From: Thiovibrio sp964588325
GTDB lineage: Bacteria > Desulfobacterota > Desulfobulbia > Desulfobulbales > Desulfurivibrionaceae
DNA: 64,000 nucleotides
Assembly (NCBI GenBank): GCA_964588325.1
Contig: CAZPOR010000013.1
Location: forward strand, 42,197-106,196
Reading direction: 5' to 3'
This document shows, in pieces, positions 57,601 to 64,000 of the stretch. Numbering within the stretch: position 1 is the first letter of the stretch; every line of letters begins with the position of its first letter. The translations under genes and the position numbers were made by a program. The notes below the pieces were generated by a model. The model was not told where the DNA came from, did not search any database, and worked only from the letters and a program-made list of their open reading frames with translations.

Positions 57601-60167
57601 TGGACACCGCCTCCCCCTGCCATCAGGGAATCAGCCGGGGTGATGGTTTTCGGAATATGCAGGCTGAAGGTGCTCCCCTCGCCCTCCTTGCTCCGTACCG
57701 AGATCGAGCCATGCAGGATATCGGTCGCCAGCTTTTTCGTCAGATACAAGCCAAGCCCGGTGCCACCGGCCTTTACCTGCAGATGGGTTTCCAGCCGTTC
57801 AAAAGCCTCGAACAGTTTAGGCAAATCCCGTTCGGCAATGCCGATCCCCGTGTCGCTGACCGCAATGTCAACCATCGCGTCCTGCTCGCTGACGGCAACA
57901 GTTATACCGCCCTGTTCTGTAAATTTCATGGCGTTGCTCAAAAGATTGATCAGACACTGCAACAGTCTTTTGTGATCGGTGTGCAATTCGATATCAGAGT
58001 CGATCTCCACCTTGAGCACCAGATTTTTTTCTTTCAGTTGGGGAGCGATGGTATCGATGGCCTCGTCGATGATCTTCTTCAGGGAAACCACCTCCGGAAA
58101 AGCATCAACCCTTCCCGCTTCAATCTTGGAGATGTCGATAACATCGGTAATCAGGGAGAGCAGATGCTTGCCCGAGTGATAGGCCCGGGAAAGGTTGTCC
58201 CGCTGTTCCTCATTGATCTCGCCGGACAATCCTTGCAGGGTTATACCGGTGAACCCGATGATGGAGTTCAAGGGGGTTCGCAACTCATGGGACATGGAGG
58301 CGATGAACATTGATTTGAGCTGATCGAGCTCCTTCAATCGCTTGTTGGCAGCCTCAAGCTCTGCCTTGGCCTGGATCACATCGGCAAGAAGCTTTTTCAG
58401 TGACTGCTGCGACTCCTCCAGTTCCGCTGTCCGTTCGCCGACCATCTCCTCAAGATGAATTCGATGCTTTTCCAGCTCGCCCTCGGTCTTCTTGCGTTCC
58501 GTAATATCCCGGATAATGGTCAGGAGGCACAGTTCGTCGTTCAGCAGAATGCGTTCTCCAGACACAAGGCCGTCGAGTAAGCTCCCTGATTTCGTCCGAA
58601 AACGCGCCTCCATATCCCGCACCCTGCCATGTTCCCGAATCGCAGCGCCATACTGTTCGCGGTCATGGGGATCGGCCCACAGCTGCAATTCCAAGGTGGT
58701 CCGGGTCATTGCCTCTTCACGCGAATACCCGGTCTGCACGAGAAATACTTCGTTGAATTCAAGCAAAAGCCCGTCGGCTGCCCGGCTGAGGACAATGGCG
58801 TCCGGAGTGGCATGAAAGGCCTTGAAAAATTTCTCCTCCGAATTGCGCAATGCATCCTCGATTCTCTTCCGCTCGGAAATATCGGAGATAACCGCTATGC
58901 GAGCATCGTATCCCAGATAATCAAGATCGTGGGACTGCACTACAATGGTCATTATTGATCCATCCGCCTTCAAATGGTGCCACTCGCCCACGTATGCCAG
59001 GCCTTTAAGACGCGGGATCAACTCAATTATACGGCTCTTTTCCTCCTCTGGATAGAAATCCGTCAGGAACATTGCAAGCGCTTGCTCGACACTATACCCA
59101 TAGTGCTCTGCAAAGGCGTCATTCACCGCCAGCAACCGCAGGGTTTCACGCTCGTAGATAAGCATCGGCGCAGGGTTTCGTTCGAAGAGAAAGCGGTAGC
59201 GTTGTTCACTGGAGCGCAACTCGTTATTGGCTATCTCCAGTTCACGAGTTCGCGCATTGACCTGACGCCGCAAGACAAAACTACCCACCAGGCTCATGAA
59301 TAATGCAACGCCCAAAACAAGGCCAAGCACTTGCAGCCATGCCGGGAGCTTGAATTTTACCTCCTCGGATGTCCAGTGTTTCAGCGATCGATAATATACC
59401 GACTGGGCGTTTTTTTTGAATTCCGCAAGGCGATCATCAATGCTTGTCAGTATTTTTTTAGGGTCGCCCTTGGGCGCCGCAAAAAAGAGATCGGAAGGTT
59501 CAAAAATGATTGTCGTATCTTCAAGTCCGTATTTTTTTGCATGCATCATCCCGTAAAAACGGTTGGTGATGGCGGCGTCGGCATTCCCCTTGGCAACAAG
59601 CTCAAACATGGCTTGGTAATCCGGCACGGAAATGAGGACCGTATTCAATCCGAATCCTTTGTTGAGCCGGGCAAACGAATCCTGCTGAACTGACCGTTCC
59701 AGAACGACGACCCTTTTCTCTTTCAAGTCCAATATCGAATGGATATCGCTCCCCTTGGGCGCGTATATCTGATACCAGGAAGAGAGAACAGGAACCTTGG
59801 GGAAGGAATACACCTTTTCCCGCTCCGCTGTATAAGCCACGTCGGGCATGAGATCAATTTCTCCTTTCGCCAGGCGATCCAAGCCCTCCCCCCAGGTGCC
59901 GGACACATAACGCAGCTCCCACCCTTCGATTTTCGCGATTTCTTCGATGAGATCAATAAAGATGCCTACGGGTTTGCCGGATTCGGCAGTAAAGACCTTA
60001 GGGGCATTTTCATAGACGCCGACCGTCACGGTGCGAACCTGGGCCCTTGCCGATGAGGTTCCAAGACAGAAAAAAGTCAACACGGCGATGACCAGTGCGA
60101 CAAAAATACGGCTCAAATCTGCTCTGTTCTTGCGACAGCCGATTTTATGCGGACCTTTTCCCTGCAT
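57597..60167 (-). CDS. Sensor histidine kinase with periplasmic solute-binding domain
   Basis: 856 residues from ATG 60167 (AAAGGA upstream). A signal/first helix ('IFVALVIAVLTFFCLGTSSARA') precedes a family 3 solute-binding domain (about 45-270, 'VTVGVYENAPKVF', 'GTWGEGLDRLAKGEIDLMPDVAYT'). A membrane helix follows ('VLGLVLGVALFMSLVGSFVL', near 300), then two PAS domains, a coiled coil, HisKA ('SMSHELRTPLNSIIGF', about 622) and HATPase ('SDTGIGIAERDLPKLFEAFERLE'). It should sense a small periplasmic ligand (amino acid or organic acid type) and signal to the receiver genes that follow. A porin gene precedes it. Confidence 0.93.
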   Translation of the reverse strand: MQGKGPHKIGCRKNRADLSRIFVALVIAVLTFFCLGTSSARAQVRTVTVGVYENAPKVFTAESGKPVGIFIDLIEEIAKIEGWELRYVSGTWGEGLDRLAKGEIDLMPDVAYTAEREKVYSFPKVPVLSSWYQIYAPKGSDIHSILDLKEKRVVVLERSVQQDSFARLNKGFGLNTVLISVPDYQAMFELVAKGNADAAITNRFYGMMHAKKYGLEDTTIIFEPSDLFFAAPKGDPKKILTSIDDRLAEFKKNAQSVYYRSLKHWTSEEVKFKLPAWLQVLGLVLGVALFMSLVGSFVLRRQVNARTRELEIANNELRSSEQRYRFLFERNPAPMLIYERETLRLLAVNDAFAEHYGYSVEQALAMFLTDFYPEEEKSRIIELIPRLKGLAYVGEWHHLKADGSIMTIVVQSHDLDYLGYDARIAVISDISERKRIEDALRNSEEKFFKAFHATPDAIVLSRAADGLLLEFNEVFLVQTGYSREEAMTRTTLELQLWADPHDREQYGAAIREHGRVRDMEARFRTKSGSLLDGLVSGERILLNDELCLLTIIRDITERKKTEGELEKHRIHLEEMVGERTAELEESQQSLKKLLADVIQAKAELEAANKRLKELDQLKSMFIASMSHELRTPLNSIIGFTGITLQGLSGEINEEQRDNLSRAYHSGKHLLSLITDVIDISKIEAGRVDAFPEVVSLKKIIDEAIDTIAPQLKEKNLVLKVEIDSDIELHTDHKRLLQCLINLLSNAMKFTEQGGITVAVSEQDAMVDIAVSDTGIGIAERDLPKLFEAFERLETHLQVKAGGTGLGLYLTKKLATDILHGSISVRSKEGEGSTFSLHIPKTITPADSLMAGGGGVQ

Positions 60168-60234
60168 AAAAAATCCTTTCAGCCCAATAGGCTGTCTCCA
60201 ATATTTCCCTGAAAAACCAAAGACCATACTCGCA

Positions 60235-61545
60235 TCAAAACTTCACCCTGGCCCCGAAGGTGGCCACATTGAGGTCACTCACCGATGGATCGAATTTTCT
60301 GTCCAATGAGTAGAGCCGATACTGAAGATACAGCTCCGTTGCGAAGTCCGTAAAGGATTGCACCGCTGCCACGCCCACAGAGTACGCCGTATCATTTTCC
60401 GCGGGAAGGTTCCTTGAACGGGTGTAGTCAATGCCGAACGCGGTATGGCCCAGGTCAATAAGGTTGGCTATCCAACCGAGTTTCACATAGAGGTTGGTGG
60501 TATCCGCCATGGCATCCTTCTCCAGCAGGCCACTCGACAGGGTCAGATTCAGGCCGGTGCTTTGGTGCAGAATCGAAAAGGAACCATCGTACTGCAAGCC
60601 GCTGTCCACCAGATTGGGGTTGGATACCGCGAACGCCCAGGCAGCCTTAATGCCATGCCCTTCGTTGTTCCAGAAGAGGGCCAGATCGGAGCGCTGATTG
60701 CTGACAAGCGAACTAGCCAAACTGAAACCATTAAGGGCGGGAGTGTCGTACCGCATGCGCGACTGACGGCTCAATCCATCCCTGTCATGGAACACATCAA
60801 ACACCTTGATGGTGGTCAGCGGTCGGTCTCCGCCCTTTTCCCTGAACAGCATGCCGCTTGCGATATCCGAGACAACGGCATACTGCACCACATCGGTGCC
60901 GGAGAGATCCATCTCCGCCGTGGTGTTGGAGGCGGTATCCCCCTTACCCAAAGACAGTTTGCCGTAAGGGCGACTTGCAAGGGAAACCTCGGCCCAGCGC
61001 TGGTCGAACCAGGTTCCCGGGTTCTGGCTGGTCTGGGAGACCTGAGAGGAAACCTCGGGGGCAACAGCCACCTCGATACGGGTGCCCACAGACAGTTCAT
61101 CATTGATCTTGCCTGCACCGATAAGGCGAAAACGGCTGTTACTGGCGTTGTTATCGACATGATACAGCTTCGTGCCGCCACCGTCAGAAACGACATTGAC
61201 CGCTCGGTTCACCTGCCCGGAGAGCGTGAGCTTTATCCTGTCATTCCCTGAAACGACCATTAACTGTGGGGCACTTGCTCCAGGAACAGCTATCACCGAT
61301 GGTTGGGGCGGTGGCGACGGCTGGAGCACACTCATCTGTTTTTGCAGGATCCCGAGCATCTCAGACTGAGCCTTGATCTGTTCTGCCTGCCTTTGTAGCT
61401 GTTCCTGCTGCTGCCGGATGATTTCCTGCATCTGCTTTATTATCTGCGGATCAAAGGCTACAGGCTCGGCTCTGCCAGTGAACGGCACTAAAAAATTTAA
61501 TCCCATTGTTGCCAAGAGCAGCGGGACCAATTTGTGCGTTGGCAT
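60235..61545 (-). CDS. Outer-membrane porin with N-terminal coiled coil (DcaP-like)
   Basis: 436 residues from ATG 61545 (AAAAGGA upstream). A signal peptide is followed by a Gln-rich coiled coil ('IIRQQQEQLQRQAEQIKAQ') and a Pro-rich linker. A beta-barrel comes next, with alternating strands, starting 'IKLTLSGQVNRAVNVVSDGG' and ending in aromatic VATFGARVKF, as outer-membrane proteins do. The plan matches DcaP-type trimeric porins. It lies 67 nt upstream of the sensor kinase on the same strand, so the porin may import the compound the kinase detects; that is inference. Confidence 0.85.
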   Translation of the reverse strand: MPTHKLVPLLLATMGLNFLVPFTGRAEPVAFDPQIIKQMQEIIRQQQEQLQRQAEQIKAQSEMLGILQKQMSVLQPSPPPQPSVIAVPGASAPQLMVVSGNDRIKLTLSGQVNRAVNVVSDGGGTKLYHVDNNASNSRFRLIGAGKINDELSVGTRIEVAVAPEVSSQVSQTSQNPGTWFDQRWAEVSLASRPYGKLSLGKGDTASNTTAEMDLSGTDVVQYAVVSDIASGMLFREKGGDRPLTTIKVFDVFHDRDGLSRQSRMRYDTPALNGFSLASSLVSNQRSDLALFWNNEGHGIKAAWAFAVSNPNLVDSGLQYDGSFSILHQSTGLNLTLSSGLLEKDAMADTTNLYVKLGWIANLIDLGHTAFGIDYTRSRNLPAENDTAYSVGVAAVQSFTDFATELYLQYRLYSLDRKFDPSVSDLNVATFGARVKF

Positions 61546-61630
61546 GTTTTCCTTTTCCATACTTCTGAATACACGGTGAGTACATGACCGAGGCCAATTT
61601 TCCCACAAAAATTCGACTGTTTAAGTGTCC

Positions 61631-61651
61631 GACAATTTATTGAACATTGTC
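61631..61651 (-). promoter_or_regulatory. Dyad upstream of the porin operon
   Basis: GACAAT (61631-61636) and ATTGTC (61646-61651) form a 6-bp dyad with a 9-nt centre. Read on the minus strand it contains TTGACAATG, a -35-like box. It lies about 90 nt before the porin ATG and is a candidate operator/promoter. Confidence 0.35.
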
Positions 61652-61785
61652 AATCGTAAAACGTTAAAATGGGGGAAGGACACAAAGAATAAACTAAACA
61701 AATGAAGAGGGGGGATACAACGCAAGTGAAAAAAAGAAGGAAATCCGATTGCAGACAGTTGAAGGTTGGGAAAAATCGAAGGCGA

Positions 61786-62544
61786 TCAGAAGCCCAGTGA
61801 ACAGAGAACCACCGCCGCCAGCCAACCGCAGGCCTCGCCCAGCTCGCACGATGCGCCCAGCACGTCGCCGGTGACCCCGCCCAACGCCTTGGCCGCCTTG
61901 AACCGGAGCCAGAAGGCGGGCAGGAGCGCGATCCAGAGGATATTCAGGGCCGCCGACCAGTTCCAGCAGATGAGCGGCGTCAGCAGGAGGGCGCCCAACG
62001 CCAATTCCCCCAAGCCGACCTTGCCGACAAAGGCGTGGCCGGTGCCGATCTCTCGCGGATATTGCGTGCCGCAGGCCAGGGTGGCCATGGCCCAGCGGGC
62101 ACACATGGGCGCGGCGAACAGGGCAAAGAAAAGGGGTTGCCCGCCTTGAGTGACAAGGGCGGCAAGGCAGGCAATCTTCAGGGCAAGCAGCAGCACCAGC
62201 CCGATCACCCCGAAGGCACCGGTGGCCGAATCCTTCATGATCGCCAAACGCCGTTCCGGAGTGTGCCCGCCGCCCAGGCCATCCAGCAGGTCAGCCAACC
62301 CATCGAGGTGCAGCCCTCGGGTCAGCCAGGCACTAAGAATCACCAGCAGCGCCGCGCTCACCAGCGGGGGAAATCCAGCCCGCACAAAAAACCAGGCGCA
62401 CCCAGCCAAAACCCCGCCGATCAGCCAACCGGCAAGCGGGAAAAATCCAGCGCTCCGCTTGAGCCCGTCTGGCGGCAGCTCCGCAGGCAGCCGCACCGGC
62501 AGAATGGTGAGAAAGGCGATGGCTGTTTTTGCGGCGAGCAGCAT
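61786..62544 (-). CDS. cobS: Adenosylcobinamide-GDP ribazoletransferase
   Basis: 252 residues from ATG 62544 (a TTG at 62553, overlapping the cobT stop, would add three). Polytopic membrane protein with the CobS signature 'LTRGLHLDGLADLLDGLGGG' (Asp-rich, metal binding), KDSATGAFG and CARWAMA. It joins alpha-ribazole to adenosylcobinamide-GDP in the last steps of cobalamin assembly. It directly follows cobT, which makes the ribazole phosphate. Confidence 0.95.
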   Translation of the reverse strand: MLLAAKTAIAFLTILPVRLPAELPPDGLKRSAGFFPLAGWLIGGVLAGCAWFFVRAGFPPLVSAALLVILSAWLTRGLHLDGLADLLDGLGGGHTPERRLAIMKDSATGAFGVIGLVLLLALKIACLAALVTQGGQPLFFALFAAPMCARWAMATLACGTQYPREIGTGHAFVGKVGLGELALGALLLTPLICWNWSAALNILWIALLPAFWLRFKAAKALGGVTGDVLGASCELGEACGWLAAVVLCSLGF

Positions 62545-62549
62545 GCTAT

Positions 62550-63614
62550 TCAACCGGCCTCGCTCACTCCGGCCTCGCCGAAGGTGGCCATCTCGTTCAT
62601 GATCTTGAGCCCCGCCTCCACCAGATTCATGGTCAGGGCCGCGCCGGTGCCCTCGCCCAGCCGCAGGTCAAGGTGCAGCAAGGGGCTCAGCCCCATCTTC
62701 TCAAAGAAGATCCGGTGTCCCTGCTCCGCCGACATGTGGCTGAAGAAGCAGTAATCCAGAACATGGGGGGCAAACCGCTGGGCGACCAGGGCTCCGGCGC
62801 TGGAGATAAAGCCGTCCACCACCACCGGAATCTTGCTGATCGCCGCTTGCAGAATGCAGCCGCAGATGGCCGCGATCTCAAGCCCCCCAACCGCGGCCAG
62901 CGCCCCTAGGGGAGAATCCAGCCGTTCCCGGTTCACGCTCAGGGACTGCTCGATCACCGCGATCTTGTGCTGCAGCATGGCGTCGTCGATGCCGGTGCCC
63001 CTGCCTGTCACCTCGACTACCTTGGCGGGCAGCAATGCGGCAAAAAGCGCGGCGGACGGGGTGGTGTTGCCGATGCCCATGTCTCCGGTGCCCAGAATCT
63101 CGGCTCCATCCTCGATGGCCTGGCGGGCCTCTGCCATGCCGACCCCGATGGCAGCCACAGCCTCGTCAATACTCATGGCCGGACCCTTGGCCATGTTGCC
63201 GGTGCCGGGGCGGACCTTGCATTGCCGCAACCCCTCGGCCTCGACCACCACGGCAACGCCCACATCAACCACCCGCACCTCGGCCCCTACATGGCGGGCC
63301 AGCACATTGACCCCCGCGCCCCCGGCCAGAAAATTGAGAACCATCTGCGGGGTCACCTCCTGGGGAAAGGCGCTGATCCCTTCGGCCACCACCCCATGGT
63401 CCCCGGCAAAGGTGAGGATGGTCTTCTTCTCCACCTTGGCACCGATGGTTCGCCGCATGGCGCAGGTTCTGGCCGCCAGCATCTCCAGCTTGCCGAGGCT
63501 TCCCAGAGGCTTGGTCAGATTGTCGAGCTTGGCCTGGGCCTGGGCCATGACCTCTTTACTGGCCGGTTCAATGGCTGCGCAGGCTGCCTGCAATTCTTCT
63601 GCTGTCCGTATCAT
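62550..63614 (-). CDS. cobT: Nicotinate-nucleotide-dimethylbenzimidazole phosphoribosyltransferase
   Basis: 354 residues from ATG 63614 (AAGGAG upstream). Family segments: 'LDNLTKPLGSLGKLEMLA', 'TFAGDHGVVAEGISAFP', 'TGDMGIGNTTPSAALFAAL', 'RGTGIDD', 'VVVDGFISSAGALVA' and the C-terminal 'LRLGEGTGAALTMNLVEA' with the catalytic Glu. It activates the lower ligand base for B12. No cobalamin riboswitch was found upstream. Confidence 0.95.
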   Translation of the reverse strand: MIRTAEELQAACAAIEPASKEVMAQAQAKLDNLTKPLGSLGKLEMLAARTCAMRRTIGAKVEKKTILTFAGDHGVVAEGISAFPQEVTPQMVLNFLAGGAGVNVLARHVGAEVRVVDVGVAVVVEAEGLRQCKVRPGTGNMAKGPAMSIDEAVAAIGVGMAEARQAIEDGAEILGTGDMGIGNTTPSAALFAALLPAKVVEVTGRGTGIDDAMLQHKIAVIEQSLSVNRERLDSPLGALAAVGGLEIAAICGCILQAAISKIPVVVDGFISSAGALVAQRFAPHVLDYCFFSHMSAEQGHRIFFEKMGLSPLLHLDLRLGEGTGAALTMNLVEAGLKIMNEMATFGEAGVSEAG

Positions 63615-63671
63615 CTCTTTCTTCTCCTTTATTTCTGCGCAGCCAACGTGCGGCGCGATCTTGTCGAGATT

Positions 63672-63821
63672 TTTGCAAAAGGCTTCCGACCTAACTCCCC
63701 TCGCCCGCAAGCGGGCGAGGGGCAGGGGAGAGGGCGACTGCACGCGTTGATTTTACAACGAGTTCCCCCTCTCCCTAACCCTCCCCCCGAGAGGGGAGGG
63801 AACTATTTTGACTTTTGCAAA
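63672..63821. repeat. Inverted-repeat element upstream of cobT
   Basis: TTTGCAAAAG (63672-63681) and CTTTTGCAAA (63812-63821) bound a 150-bp stretch. It contains a perfect 12-bp hairpin (CCCCTCGCCCGC 63697-63708 with GCGGGCGAGGGG 63711-63722) and a second dyad GTTCCC...GGGAAC (63762-63803). No coding sense; probably a repeat insertion in the cobT leader. Confidence 0.6.
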
Positions 63822-64000
63822 TCTGATTACCAGCAAACTTCATGAGTTGGAGTGGCGCAAGCCGCTCCCGTTCTTCCCCCATTGTCACGCAGCCGAGCAC
63901 CGCAGAGGCTGCCGAAAAGGAGATTTGCACTGTTTGAGGCGAAGCCGAGTTTGCAAAGCCCCGGCAGCATCGAGGAGCGCATGGCATCCCGCCTACGGCG
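63822..64000. other. Window end without supported gene
   Basis: A minus-strand frame covers part of this stretch but runs through the repeat above and has no ribosome site. TTTGCA...TGCAAA-type dyads (near 63925-63960) suggest more repeat sequence. Confidence 0.35.

Noticed and set aside
63615..63960. Cobalamin riboswitch upstream of cobT
   Set aside because: The B12-box consensus and the usual leader stems are absent; only repeats are found.
63775..63987. 70-codon minus-strand frame at the window end
   Set aside because: Its C-terminus is encoded by the palindromic repeat (SRGEG) and there is no ribosome site.

Overview
The window is a chromosomal segment from a motile, Gram-negative, nitrogen-scavenging bacterium. 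Gene content and order suggest a Desulfobulbales-like member of the Desulfobacterota: a compact fliL-fliM-fliN-fliOPQR-flhB-flhA-flhF-flhG-fliA-cheY flagellar block, a FabL-type enoyl reductase, a type III glutamine synthetase, Tat genes and cobT/cobS. The lineage is inferred from gene content and was not tested by a search. No rRNA, tRNA or CRISPR array was seen.

Layout. 1-2400: the end of a radical SAM protein, a 39-residue lysine-rich protein on the minus strand, and an unusual fused HisH-HisF. 2500-5800: an accessory patch with a ParE/RelE-type toxin pair, an MNT antitoxin whose HEPN partner is cut off by repeats, small membrane ORFs, an attC-like site, an AT-rich zinc-ribbon gene, a 155-bp MITE with a clean 6-bp target duplication, and a broken group II intron. 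6100-10900: a Gfo/Idh/MocA oxidoreductase, tatC/tatB, purA and a short AMP nucleosidase. 10900-16200: a probable cytoplasmic glycan operon (GH30, an ABC-type exporter with a degenerate ATPase, GH5, EEP phosphoesterase). 16200-18800: FlgO-like outer-membrane lipoproteins. 19200-26200: rpoZ, dnaJ, moaC, dksA, galT, a receiver protein, a FolE2-like protein lacking the catalytic motif, and glyS. 26200-31700: a second toxin-antitoxin pair, a His-rich/HupE/anchor metal-type cluster, YqaA, an N-terminally shortened CorC-like protein and htpX. 31800-35500: minus-strand EAL-HDOD, maf, fabL and DUF362.

35700-48050 is the flagellar block, headed by a sigma-54-like promoter. 48190-54870 is a nitrogen module: a consensus sigma-54 site, amt, PII, glnD and glnN, which together take up ammonium, sense glutamine status and assimilate nitrogen. 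55200-61550 is a minus-strand porin and phosphorelay operon. 61800-63600 holds cobT-cobS for the last steps of B12 nucleotide-loop assembly.

Three features cut across the window. A roughly 140-bp repeat with terminal inverted repeats occurs three times (16899, 23063, 49550). A 16-mer is shared by the flanks of two toxin-antitoxin loci (3747, 26889). Several proteins keep a family fold but have lost catalytic motifs: the ABC ATPase, the FolE2-like protein and the truncated HEPN. The best candidates for undescribed biology are the glycan operon with its pseudo-ATPase transporter, the FolE2-like paralogue and the new repeat family.
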